Below are positions 16,956 to 25,607 of a stretch of DNA of 64,000 bases, piece by piece. The stretch is from Bradyrhizobium sp. Ec3.3. GTDB lineage: Bacteria > Pseudomonadota > Alphaproteobacteria > Rhizobiales > Xanthobacteraceae. The notes beneath the pieces were generated by a model. The model worked only from the letters and a program-made list of their open reading frames with translations, ran no database searches and had not been told where the DNA came from. The position numbers and the translations under genes are program-made. Position 1 is the first letter of the stretch. Every line of letters starts with the position of its first letter. The DNA lies in NCBI RefSeq assembly GCF_000472925.1, contig NZ_KI421479.1:123683-187682 (forward strand). Direction: 5' to 3'.

Positions 16956-18802
16956 TTCCATATGCGTATACTCTCGATTGGAAACGGCCACCCGGCACGA
17001 CGGGCACAGGACGATCGTCTTGCGCCGCCAGCCGGACCGTTTCCAGACTATCAGCGACCCACTCTGCAGGTCTCGAACGCGGCGGAGGTGATGCATCTCG
17101 AATGGTCCTGTCGCGCCGCCACATGCTTCGCATCGGCGAGCATGCAGCCGGTCGATTAGGTCATTCGAGTTTATGACCCACCACGCGCCTCTTGTGAGAT
17201 CGTCAATTCCTTGACTTATCCAAAAGGTTCGCGTGAGGTGCTTCAGTCTCCACAGTTTGATCGTGCGAAGCTTGCCTCGGACTACAGAGGACACCTCGTA
17301 ATCCGACCCTTTCCACAGACGGGCCATGATTTGTGCCCTCGTCGTTCGATGGCGCAACGCCAGCGTCTTGATGAGGCTGCGGAACACAACGAGCTCCAGC
17401 ACTCCCAAGGCACGTTTGTTGTCATCGGCAAACGAGTAATAGTTGGCAAAACCACGGAACTCCGAGTTATAGGCGAGCACGGTCGCGGTGTCGCTGGTGA
17501 CCAAGAACTGCTCACGAGCACGGCCGGTCTTCCTGGCGAGGTCGCCATACCCATGCCGTTTGCAGAACTCGGTTATCCGCTTGCGTGGCACACGCAGACT
17601 GATGTTGCCGGTAGTCGGCCGACGCGTAACGCGCCATGTCCGTGCTGCCGGTCCCTTGCGGTTGGACTTTCGTCCACCCCCGTAGGACGTGTACGCCGCG
17701 ATGCGGTAGCCGAGGAAGGTCACTCCCTTTGAAGCGGCCTGAATCCCACTCTTCTCAGGCGAGATCGCGAGCTTCAGCGTCTCTGTCAAGAATCGCTCAA
17801 CAGAGGCCATGGTCTCACGAGCCTCCTCCTTGCTGCCGATGATGCCGATCAGGAAGTCGTCGGCGTATCGACAGTAGCGGAGCCTTTTGAAATTGGGATC
17901 CATGGGATCGACGGAAGGTAGTTTCCGTCTCTCCTTATTGATGGCTTTGATCTCTGCCAATGCGGCATTGATCTCGGCCAGCTCCGCGCCGTTGGCGCGC
18001 AGCCGCTCAATCTTCCGGCGGAGGCCCAGGACGCGCCTTTGCAACGCCGCATAGGGCGGGAATGCGCGTCGGTCGCGGCCTCTATCGAATCCCGCCTTCA
18101 TTGTCTGCATGTGCTGATCCAGCTCGTGCAGATAGATGTTGGCGAGCAAGGGCGATACGACTCCGCCCTGTGGTGTACCGCTGTATGTGCGTCCATAGAC
18201 CCAATCTTCCATGTAACCCGCTTTCGGCATTCCTTCGATCAGACCGATGAATATGTCATCATCGATCCGCTTCTTGAGAAGCCTGAGCAGGACGTCATGG
18301 TCGATGTTGTCAAAGAACCCACGCACATCCACTTCGATCAGCCACTTGCAACCCGTCCAAGTCTTCTTGACGAGATTTAAAGCGGTGTGACAGGACCGCC
18401 TCGGGCGGAACCCATGCGACTCACCGAGGAACACAGGTTCATAGATTGCTTCGAGGATGGTCCTGACCGCCTCCTGAACGAGTCGGTCTTCCACCGTGGG
18501 AATTCCCAGCGGTCGTGTCTTGCCGTTGCCCTTCGGGATATAAACCCGTCGGACAGGTCGGAAGCGATATGTGCCCTCTGCCACGCGACGGGCGAGGTCG
18601 GCGAGCTTCGCCAGCGACATGCCGTCGAAGGTCTTGCCGTCAACACCAGGCGTCAAGGCTCCCTTATTTTGGGAGACCTTTTCTAGGCCCGCTCAAAGAG
18701 AAATGGAGATCTCATCAGGCGGTGAAGGCCATTGATCCGCTTGCCCGACCGCGACAAGGTCGGAAGTGATTCAATTCTCCTCTGGATGGTAGCGGCCTGC
18801 AT
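16908..18802 (-). pseudogene. ltrA: Group II intron reverse transcriptase/maturase, one-base frameshift near N-terminus
   Basis: The reading frame begins at ATG 18802 and runs 39 codons (ending PFLFERA) into TAG at 18685-18683. The next frame continues EKVSQNKGALTPGVDGKTFD, so restoring one base after GCC-TA gives the normal FERAYEKVSQNKGA. Downstream are RT blocks with RYADDFLIG (the YADD catalytic pair), domain X, and a C-terminal HNH nuclease (CEACGG, EMHHL, LCPSC). A TTG at 18656 could start a shortened protein lacking the N-terminal RT segment. The frame runs on through domain V. Probably inactive without frameshifting. Confidence 0.85.
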
Positions 18803-19480
18803 CAGCAGAACCTCTCCGTCGAAGAATCTCTTCTACGCATACTGCAAATGCCTTTTTAGCGGCATCGTCCTTCCCCCGATCGGAGGCGCTTTCGATCCGG
18901 TCACCCGGCCTTATACGCATGATCGTCCGCCTTGCGGCGGCTGTCCCGGCCGTTACGCCAGGCATTTGGGTACTACGACGGCTCCGTCGCCATACAGGCT
19001 CGCGAACGAACCTGCTGCAGGCGATCCCGTAGTTGCGTGTGTGGGGAGTTGCGGTGTGTTTAGGTGTCCCATTTGCTTCCTTGACCCTCCGATGGAGGTC
19101 GTCCCACGCGGACTGGTGGCAGATCGCACTGGCCGGTGCGTTTTGCCCCGCGTGGCGTAGCGTGTCAGCCGCGTTCGCTACCGCCAACCCTTTAGCGACT
19201 GGAAACTGGGATTCAGGCAATACAGCTTTCACCGTGCACACCTTACTCTGTGCTCTCCACCGGGCTGCGGCGCCCGATTTCGACGCGTTTCCCGACATGC
19301 TCTGGTCCGTTTCTCTTTCGAGGTCTCAGTCGTTTCCGACACCGGTAAGTCGGGCAAGTAAGAGCCAAACCAGTAGGCTCCATTCTTTCGAACACTCCCT
19401 TCTTCTTCACGCCACAAAGGCGCACGGCCAACGGCTTCGATCCCTCGCGCACCGGATTGTGTCTCTCGCCGGAGGCACTC

Positions 19481-19620
19481 GGTCCCGGGTTCCGTCGCGT
19501 TCCGCGGCGGCGCTGTGCTAACCCTCCTGCGGGTGCCTTCTTAACCGGTCTCGAGACTGCAGTCGGTCCCGCGTCCCGCCTGACGGCGGCGCTATGCTGA
19601 CGCTCCTGCGGCTGCCTTCT
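19481..19620. repeat. Two imperfect ~58-base direct repeats
   Basis: Copy A (19481-19541) and copy B (19565-19620) both run GGTCCCG..., a GCGGCGCT block, a CTCCTGCGG core and GTGCCTTCT/CTGCCTTCT at the end, with scattered differences. They lie between the intron and the ArdC remnant. No coding sense is evident. Confidence 0.65.
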
Positions 19621-19621
19621 A

Positions 19622-19641
19622 TGGCCCGCCATCGCGGGCCA
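19622..19641. repeat. Short perfect palindrome abutting direct repeats
   Basis: TGGCCCGC-CATC-GCGGGCCA is an 8-bp perfect hairpin that begins right after repeat copy B. It replaces the sequence expected upstream of the ArdC C-terminus, so it marks the truncation point of that gene. Confidence 0.55.
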
Positions 19642-19646
19642 CCAAG

Positions 19647-19890
19647 AAGTATGCCTTAGAGGAGTTGATCGCGGAACTGTGCGCCGCATTCGTGCATGCC
19701 GCACTCGGCATTGCGCCGACGATGCAGCGCACCGACTACATCGCCTCATGGCTTGAGGTGTTGCGAGGACAGTCGGGCGATTGTCCGCGCAGCAAGCCAA
19801 GTTATTGAGGCATCGGATTAAATCATTGGCTTTTTGCCAGATCCGGCCGTCGACATAGCAGGTGAGGGTACGGAGTGTGAGGCGGCTTGA
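19647..19890 (+). pseudogene. ardC: C-terminal remnant of ArdC-type antirestriction protein
   Basis: The frame opens KYALEELIAELCAAFVHAAL and continues DYIASWLEVLRG, the C-terminal segment of the ArdC-like ssDNA-binding/zincin-like antirestriction family. After LEVLRG the homology shifts frame (DSRAIVRAASQVIEASD), meets an in-frame TAA, and resumes as IIGFLPDPAVDIAGEG. The N-terminal ssDNA-binding domain and the HExxH part are missing, replaced upstream by repeats. An intact ArdC would protect entering single-stranded DNA. This copy cannot be functional. Confidence 0.72.
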
Positions 19891-19996
19891 AGCATCTCGT
19901 CGCTACTCGGAAGAAGAGTGAGAGGGGAGGTGGAGTTTCCGCGACGGGTTGGAAGCCAAGAGAGAGGCTCTCGGCCGCCCGCCGTGGAGCATCGAA

Positions 19997-20110
19997 ATGG
20001 TGGAAGCTGTCCCGACGATCACCTCGTTTCCAGACTATGACTTTACCTTTAACAAGCTGGCGCTGGAGCGCCGCCAGATTGAGTACATCGGCCAGCGGGA
20101 GGCGGCGTGA
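19997..20110 (+). CDS. 37-residue hypothetical protein upstream of toprim gene
   Basis: The ATG follows GGAG at a 7-base spacing and the stop overlaps the ATG of the next gene (TGATG), so translational coupling is likely. The peptide (MVEAVPTITSFPDYDFTFNK then LALERRQIEYIGQREAA) is acidic at the start and basic-helical at the end, with no known motif. The same frame is open upstream to a stop at 19919, so it could be the tail of an older, longer gene. Function unknown. Confidence 0.45.
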   Translation: MVEAVPTITSFPDYDFTFNKLALERRQIEYIGQREAA

Positions 20111-21171
20111 TGTCAGGCGGCGCTTCCGAACTGACGCGTCGCCTCGCGCGAGAGGCCGAGGCGGTGTGCCGTCACTATCTCTCGAACGGTCGGCGGCAAG
20201 GCCGCTATTGGCTGGTTGGCGATGCCCGCAACACGCCGGGACGCTCGATGTTCGTCCGATTGAAGGAATCGCCCAAGGGGCCAGCCGGGAAATGGACTGA
20301 CGCTGCAACGGGCGAGCACGGCGACTTGCTCGACATTATTCGCGAAAGCTGCGGGCTCCTCGACTTCCACGACGTGGCGAACGAGGCGCGCCGGTTTCTC
20401 AACTTGCCCCGCTCGGACTCAGAGCCGTCGCCGAAACTTGCGCGCAGCAGAGCGTCAGTCGGTTCGCCCGAGGCGGCTCGGCGACTCTTCGCTATCTCGC
20501 AGCCAGTTGCCGGAACTCTCGGTGAGGTCTACTTGCGCAATCGGGGCATTTTAGCGTCACGCGACGGTCGTGCGCTGCGGTTCTACCCGCGCTGCTACTA
20601 CCGGCCCGACGAGGACGCGCCCACCGAGATCTGGCCGGCATTGATCGCACGTGTCACGGATCTTGATGGTCGGATCACCGGCGTGCATCGCACCTGGCTC
20701 GATCCCGACGGCTTCGATGTTGTGCGCCTGGGCAAGGCGCCGATCGATACGCCGCGACGGGCTATGGGTGACCTTCTCGGTAACGCGGTTCGGTTCGGGA
20801 CGGCTGACGACGTGCTGGTGGCGGGAGAGGGCATCGAGACCATGCTGTCGCTCCGCCGGGCATCTCCAACGTTACCAGCGGCTGCCGCGCTTTCCGCGAA
20901 CCATCTTGCTGCCCTGCTGCTTCCGCTGCAGCTGCGCCGGCTCTACGTCGCGCGCGATCGCGATGCCGCCGGCGACTTCGCCGTAGCGGCCCTGACCAAA
21001 CGCGCCTTCGACGCCGGTATCGAGGCGATGCCGCTGTTGCCCCGGCTTGGGGACTTCAACGAGGATCTGCTCACCTTTGGTCTCGATGAGCTTCGTGAGG
21101 CCTTGCGCGCTCAACTCGCTCCGCAGGACGTCGTGCGCTTCATGTCCTTGACGGCTGGTGAAACGGGTTGA
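20110..21171 (+). CDS. Toprim-domain DNA primase/topoisomerase-like protein
   Basis: A 353-residue protein of the mobile-element toprim family. The N-terminal region (about 1-100, GRYWLVGDARNTPGRSMFVR, GKWTDAATGEHGDLLDI) is the primase-associated domain. The toprim fold follows, with VAGEGIETMLSL carrying the conserved Glu and ARDRDAAGDFA (about residue 280) carrying the metal-binding Asp-x-Asp. It lacks a helicase part and probably primes complementary-strand synthesis after transfer. Fixed position near ArdC in related elements. Confidence 0.87.
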   Translation: MSGGASELTRRLAREAEAVCRHYLSNGRRQGRYWLVGDARNTPGRSMFVRLKESPKGPAGKWTDAATGEHGDLLDIIRESCGLLDFHDVANEARRFLNLPRSDSEPSPKLARSRASVGSPEAARRLFAISQPVAGTLGEVYLRNRGILASRDGRALRFYPRCYYRPDEDAPTEIWPALIARVTDLDGRITGVHRTWLDPDGFDVVRLGKAPIDTPRRAMGDLLGNAVRFGTADDVLVAGEGIETMLSLRRASPTLPAAAALSANHLAALLLPLQLRRLYVARDRDAAGDFAVAALTKRAFDAGIEAMPLLPRLGDFNEDLLTFGLDELREALRAQLAPQDVVRFMSLTAGETG

Positions 21172-21484
21172 ACGTGGGTCGCTTGGAGGAGGTCACGATC
21201 GGTTGTTCAGGCCGCGGCGGCCGGACATAGTCGCGCCCCAGGCCTTCCAGAGGGCGATTGGACGGCAGGCGAGTGCGGCCCTGCAATGGCAGAGGTTGCG
21301 GCTATTTTCCGCCGGCGCGCCTCGCGCCTTTGCATCGCGAAACAAAATAGCCGCATCTCTGCCATCCTCCGCTGTCGCTTCGGCCCTGCGCATTCGCTTC
21401 TGGTTCTGGTCCTTTCCGCCCGCCGTCAAGTGATCGCCACGAAGGCCGCGATGGGCGCGGCCGATCCAGCAAAGGGCCTTACCT
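21172..21484 (+). promoter_or_regulatory. Structured leader copy 1 (hairpin upstream of DUF2493 gene)
   Basis: A near-perfect inverted repeat has arms 21286-21308 (starting ATGGCAGAGG, ending GGCTATTTT) and 21344-21365 (AAAATAGCCG... to GCCAT), with a 35-base GC-rich loop. It is followed by CCTCCGCTGTCGCT and then GATCGCCACGAAGGCCGCGA just before the DUF2493 start. The same arrangement recurs at 25050-25279. No gene is present in the stretch. Function is inferred to be transcriptional or translational control. Confidence 0.6.
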
Positions 21485-22423
21485 ATGATGACCGACCAGG
21501 ACGACTCCGATTTCGAAGCGACGCACGCTCCGTCTGCGACCGACCACATCCTCAGCGAGCTTCAGCTCTATGGGTACCGCCCATTGCAAGATGAACCCGA
21601 TCCAAGGCCACTTCCGGAAGGCAAGGCCATCGCTGGAGCCGTCGCCGACATCTTCGATGCCCTCGTCTCGACACTGAATGACACGCGCCTCGAACCGGAT
21701 CTTGAGGACTTGCTTTGGTCGGCCGTTAATCTCTTCCATCGTGCGGCGGACCGCATCGAACGCGAGCTCGACACAAACGAGCAGGCGCAGAAGAAGAGTC
21801 TCCGTGAGCAAAATGGCTCGGAGGTGCGATCCGTCGAGCTAGAACGGCTCACCGCCGAGGGCATCACGATCATAGAGCGCCGCAACGTCATGGAAGTCTT
21901 TCGCGACCAAGCTGCCGAATGGTTCGAAGTCCACACCGGTTCGCTCTGGCGGCCGCGCGCTGGATCAATCATCAACCACGGCACGCTCACCGCCGCGATG
22001 ATCGACAGCCGCGATTTCCTTGCCGCCAAGCGTCGGTCCGAAACCGAGGCAGTGGTGCCAGCCGGGCCGAAGATCGCGCTCACCGGCGGGCTTGACTTCA
22101 ACGACGTTTCGTTGGTGTGGGACCGGCTCGACAAGGTCCACGCGAAGCATCCCAACATGGTCCTGCTGCACGGCGGTTCACCGAAGGGTGCTGAATTGAT
22201 CGCTGCAAAATGGGCCAGCAATCGCAGGGTATCACAGATCACCCTCAAACCAGACTGGACGAAGCACGCCAAGGCTGCACCATTCAAGCGCAACGACGCC
22301 ATGCTGGCAGTCATGCCGGTCGGAGTTATGCACTTCCCGGGGACCGGCATACAGGACAACCTCGCCGACAAGGCAAAGAAGCTCGGTATTCCGGTCTGGA
22401 AATTTCGCAAAGACGGCGCGTGA
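21485..22423 (+). CDS. DUF2493 (SLOG-superfamily) domain protein
   Basis: A 312-residue protein. The first ~190 residues are a polar, helix-rich region of unknown role. The last ~120 form the DUF2493 domain: IALTGGLDFNDVSLVWDRLD begins it, and HGGSPKGAELIAAKWA carries the nucleotide-sugar-type glycine loop typical of SLOG/YspA folds, followed by KPDWTKHAKAAPFKRND. SLOG proteins bind or cleave nucleotide-derived ligands, but the role in these elements is not known. The start follows AAGGG. Confidence 0.82.
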   Translation: MMTDQDDSDFEATHAPSATDHILSELQLYGYRPLQDEPDPRPLPEGKAIAGAVADIFDALVSTLNDTRLEPDLEDLLWSAVNLFHRAADRIERELDTNEQAQKKSLREQNGSEVRSVELERLTAEGITIIERRNVMEVFRDQAAEWFEVHTGSLWRPRAGSIINHGTLTAAMIDSRDFLAAKRRSETEAVVPAGPKIALTGGLDFNDVSLVWDRLDKVHAKHPNMVLLHGGSPKGAELIAAKWASNRRVSQITLKPDWTKHAKAAPFKRNDAMLAVMPVGVMHFPGTGIQDNLADKAKKLGIPVWKFRKDGA

Positions 22424-22809
22424 GCGCCGTCTTACTCGACGCGAGCTAAAAATCGTTTCGCGTAGCAACGCCAGATGGAGCCAGCCCGCTCGTCAAAGCG
22501 CATTTCATCCGAGACCTCACCTTTGTCATCGTGTCTTGATCTAAACATCGAGATGCGCCGTGACGGTGGAAGGCTGACCATGGATTTGTCCTCAATGTCG
22601 CTGGGCTCACCCCTTTTTTCTGGCTGACCTTTCTCTCGCGACATATGCCCTCTCATTCGTTGCAGTTGAGATCGGCTCTATGAGATAAGTGCTTCGAGGC
22701 TAGAGAGGAGTGTCTTGCGTTGCCAGCGCCCGATCGGGAGGTGCTTGGGTCAAAACGCCGATCTGATTGACTTGTTCTTCGCCAGACGGCCTTGAATCAG
22801 TACCGTCAG
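22424..22809. other. Intergenic stretch, nothing convincing
   Basis: This is the space between two genes that point at each other (DUF2493 rightward, Fic leftward). A reverse frame of 74 codons (22432-22656) lacks a ribosome site and known motif. No clear terminator hairpin was seen. Confidence 0.4.
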
Positions 22810-24348
22810 TCACTCTCGGCTTTGGCCGAACGCGTCTGCGTATAGTTGTTCAATCTTTGAAACCTCGTCCTCCGTAAGCGCAGCAAATTCATTCTCTCTT
22901 GCGCGCTTCGACAGCTTGCCCTGATTCTGTCCGAGGAAGGCGAATAGATTGTTCAGCGTGCGTTCTGGCATGTCGATCATGTTCTCGATGCCGGCGCGGA
23001 ACGTATCGAAGCCGAGAAGAACGCTGGTTTCGTTCGGAAGATCCCGCTCTATTGTCTGACGCACGCAGGCGTACAGAAATTCCGCGTGCGGCGTCGCATC
23101 GAAGAACCGGTAGAAGTCTGCCGTATCGTTGAGAACCCTGACATTGCCGCCTGGGGTCGGCTCCCACCTGATGCAGGAAAGCAGCCTGCCCGAATAGCTC
23201 TCAAGCACGTTCTTGTACTCGGCGATCCGATCTAGGATGGCCGAGGACACAGGGAAGTGCACGCCCGCCGGGTTGAAACCCCGACGTGCGAGAACATGAT
23301 GCATCAGATAGCGATGAATGCGCCCGTTGCCATCCTCAAACGGGTGGATATACACGAATCCGAACGCGAGCACGGCCGCCGCGACAACGGCATCGAGGTT
23401 GTTCTCGGCGCTGTGGTCGAAGGCGATCAGTCCAGCCACGAGCGAAGCGATGTCCTGATGCTGCGCACTGATATGATCCGGAATAGGCCGTTGCGTGTCG
23501 CGGTCGTGCTCGCCGACAAAGCCGTCGTGCTTGCGAAGCCCGAGCTTCACAAAACGCTCGTCCCCGATCACAATGCGCTGCAGGCGAAGAAACTCCTGCT
23601 CGTCGAGCGGTGCGCGACCTGCTTCGCCAATGGCGCGGCCCCATCGCTGGATTCGATCCTGCGGCGGCCTTTCTCCTTCTATCACGTAGCTGCACTTCGA
23701 GTCCTTCAGCAGAAGGAAGGCGGCGGTGCGGGCAAGCAGATCCTTCGGCACTTGGCTCACGACGGCGCGCGCGCGTTCTTTCCAGTCCTGCGCGATGAAT
23801 TCGTTCAGCGCAGAAGTCTTAAATACGAGCGGACAAAATTCGGGCGTGCCGGGAAGGTTGTTGCGGACGCGATGCCGAGCCGAATTCTGCCCCGCGCCTC
23901 CGTACTGGATGTCGGTATCGACAGCATCTACATACGAGACCTTGTCCGAGGTAGGCAGACTAAGCTCGCGGCCAAGCAGCCATTCGTACAAGAACCAAAT
24001 GCGGCGCGTGTACACCCCTGTAGGCTTCTGCCGCACAATTTCAGCAACGTCTTCGTCCTTGACTGCGAGGAAAAGCCGCTTGAGGAGGGCGAGATCCACG
24101 CCCTCGTACTTGAGCGCAAAGGTCAGGTGCCCCTCGAGCGAGGCCTCAGGCGCATGGCGCGGCGTATAGATGTGCCAATCGCCCTGTTCAATGATGCGAT
24201 GCTTGGTGCCGATCGCCGAAAGCGCCCGGGGAACCGGGACAGGCAAATGGTAGGCGTCGATCAGGGCGGCGTAGCCTACCGGAATGGCCGTCTCAGGAAG
24301 CCGGCGGTTGTGAAAAATGCTCACTGGTCCTGAAAATTGTGCGCACAT
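22810..24348 (-). CDS. Fic-domain protein (AMP/nucleotidyl-transferase) with built-in inhibitory motif
   Basis: A 512-residue protein. The Fic catalytic loop HPFEDGNGRIHR (about residue 334) is complete: His base, acidic metal ligand, and the GNGR phosphate anchor. Upstream, SYVIEG (about residue 219) matches the class II inhibitory helix (S/T)xxxE(G/N), whose Glu blocks ATP until released. Fic enzymes transfer AMP to Tyr/Ser/Thr of target proteins. N- and C-terminal helical regions are shared with large stand-alone Fic proteins. The ATG at 24348 was chosen because GGGAA lies 8 bases upstream. A GTG at 24324 is also possible. Accessory gene of the element. Confidence 0.88.
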   Translation of the reverse strand: MCAQFSGPVSIFHNRRLPETAIPVGYAALIDAYHLPVPVPRALSAIGTKHRIIEQGDWHIYTPRHAPEASLEGHLTFALKYEGVDLALLKRLFLAVKDEDVAEIVRQKPTGVYTRRIWFLYEWLLGRELSLPTSDKVSYVDAVDTDIQYGGAGQNSARHRVRNNLPGTPEFCPLVFKTSALNEFIAQDWKERARAVVSQVPKDLLARTAAFLLLKDSKCSYVIEGERPPQDRIQRWGRAIGEAGRAPLDEQEFLRLQRIVIGDERFVKLGLRKHDGFVGEHDRDTQRPIPDHISAQHQDIASLVAGLIAFDHSAENNLDAVVAAAVLAFGFVYIHPFEDGNGRIHRYLMHHVLARRGFNPAGVHFPVSSAILDRIAEYKNVLESYSGRLLSCIRWEPTPGGNVRVLNDTADFYRFFDATPHAEFLYACVRQTIERDLPNETSVLLGFDTFRAGIENMIDMPERTLNNLFAFLGQNQGKLSKRARENEFAALTEDEVSKIEQLYADAFGQSRE

Positions 24349-24476
24349 GACAAAATTCCCGAAAAAAGCTCCCGCCTCCTGAATTTTCTTCGCAGAAGTG
24401 CTCAAGAACCATCGAAACATAAATAGTTCATGAAAAATAATCTCAAAAAAAGATTATTGTGAAAAATGTTCACCGG
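24308..24476. repeat. Two 20-base operator-like repeats at the fic 5' end
   Basis: TTGTGAAAAATGCTCACTGG (24308-24327) and TTGTGAAAAATGTTCACCGG (24457-24476) differ at two bases and hold GTGAA-N5-TTCAC or GTGA-N7-TCAC palindromes. The first lies inside the start of fic, the second 109 bases upstream. Between them AATAATC/GATTATT (24436-24456 region) forms a small AT-rich hairpin. They may be binding sites for a repressor of fic. Confidence 0.5.
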
Positions 24477-25049
24477 ATGCTTCTGCTTGCCGGTCTGGCG
24501 TCCTGTCTTCCGTTGGGACCGGCCGTCCTCCGGCCCCCCCGCGATGCCGAGCGCGTCGTGCGCTGATCTCCGAGAGCGTCAGCGGCCACTCTTCCCTCTG
24601 AAGACGGCCAGATCGAAAGAACATGCGAACCACATTCGCGCGACTGCGCTATTGCCGGCGGCCCTTGCAGCACTGTCACTGCGACCCGAGGTCAACCCGG
24701 TCGGAAATTCGCATGTACACGGCAGGCCAATCGGAACGTTGTGTCGTGCTGGCCAATCAGCAGCAAGGAATGGAGGCCGGATGCTCTGATCGTGTGATGA
24801 TTGAAGGAGTTGAGATCAGCTTTTGACGGCACTTTCGGCCCTACCTTAGCCCTGCACGCGGAAACGCGCGCGTGCGATGTGGTTCGCTGACCTTTGCCGA
24901 GGCGCGTCTTCCTTGCCGTTAACGCGCTGCCGTCAGCATGTGTCCGATCGATCCGGCTTAAGCCCTTGTGATGCGTCCGCGTCGGAAGCCATGGTCGCCT
25001 GCGTCGGTTCGTTCACGGTGCGCGTCCAACGCAACCTCGAATGGGCTGA
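24477..25049. other. Non-coding stretch upstream of DUF736 leader
   Basis: About 570 bases with no gene that can be supported. Open frames here lack ribosome sites and family resemblance. It lies between the fic promoter side and the leader of DUF736, so it must hold at least one promoter, but no consensus box could be singled out. Confidence 0.4.
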
Positions 25050-25279
25050 TCAGGCCCGAGGACCGGCAAGAGCCTCGATCGCCTTCCCGCAACGGCTGCG
25101 CCTGCTTTTTTCCCCTGCCGCGATGAGGCGGCATTCCTCGCGGGAGACAAAAAAGCAGCCTTGTCGCCGTCCTCCGCTGGCGCTGCGGGCCTGAAGGCTG
25201 CGGGCCGATCGCTCCCCCGGGCCAACGATCGCCATCGAGGCTGCGATTGGCGCAGCCCGAGCAACAAACGGAGACTATC
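25050..25279 (+). promoter_or_regulatory. Structured leader copy 2 (hairpin upstream of DUF736 gene)
   Basis: Inverted CTGCTTTTTT (about 25102-25111) and AAAAAAGCAG (about 25149-25158) enclose a GC-rich loop. CGTCCTCCGCTGGCGCT and then GATCGCCATCGAGGCTGCGA follow, ending at the DUF736 start. The order and the two shared blocks match leader copy 1 before DUF2493. The repeat implies a common control device duplicated within the element. Confidence 0.58.
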
Positions 25280-25594
25280 ATGGCTACCATCATCGGCACC
25301 TTCACCGCTTCGGACAACGGCTACGTCGGCTTGATCAAGACGCTGACGCTGAACATCAAGGCAAGGTTCGTCGCGTCCGAGAAGGACAACGACAAGGCGC
25401 CCGACTACCGCATCTTCGCCGGCATGACCGAGTTCGGCGCCGCCTGGAAGAAGACCGCCCGCGACAGCGAACGCGAATACCTCTCCGTCAAGCTCGACGA
25501 TCCGAGCTTCCCGGCCCCGATCTACGCTTCGCTGGTGAAGGTCGAAGGCGACGAGGGCTTCACCCTGATCTGGTCTCGCCGCAACGGCGACTGA
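25280..25594 (+). CDS. DUF736 family protein
   Basis: A 104-residue DUF736 protein: MATIIGTFTASDNGYVGLIK at the start, then DYRIFAGMTEFGAAWKK and YLSVKLDDPSFPAPIYASL. This is a compact beta-rich, probably cytoplasmic protein found almost only on conjugative elements and plasmids of Proteobacteria; biochemical role unknown. It uses highly biased, GC-rich codons, which together with a strong leader and terminator suggests abundant expression. Monocistronic. Confidence 0.9.
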   Translation: MATIIGTFTASDNGYVGLIKTLTLNIKARFVASEKDNDKAPDYRIFAGMTEFGAAWKKTARDSEREYLSVKLDDPSFPAPIYASLVKVEGDEGFTLIWSRRNGD

Positions 25595-25607
25595 TCCCTT
25601 GGAACCA

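Larger units (their letters stand above)
16871..19425 (-). mobile_element. Group II intron with intron-encoded protein
   Basis: On the reverse strand the 5' end GTGCGCC at 19425-19419 fits the GUGYG consensus and is followed by a ~620-base structured region before the reading frame. The 3' end has a domain V hairpin (16922-16955) and a domain VI hairpin (16871-16911) ending in CCCTAC, which satisfies the AY 3' rule. Total about 2.55 kb. The host sequence on both sides is non-coding element DNA upstream of the ArdC remnant. Endpoints are read from consensus and may be off by a few bases. Confidence 0.78.

Noticed and set aside
19033..19521. Long + strand frame across the intron 5' region
   Set aside because: It is a reverse-strand shadow of intron domain I and flanking repeats with no protein likeness.
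23257..24333. A 358-codon open frame antisense to fic
   Set aside because: The opposite strand encodes complete Fic motifs; the antisense frame shows no family pattern and no ribosome site.
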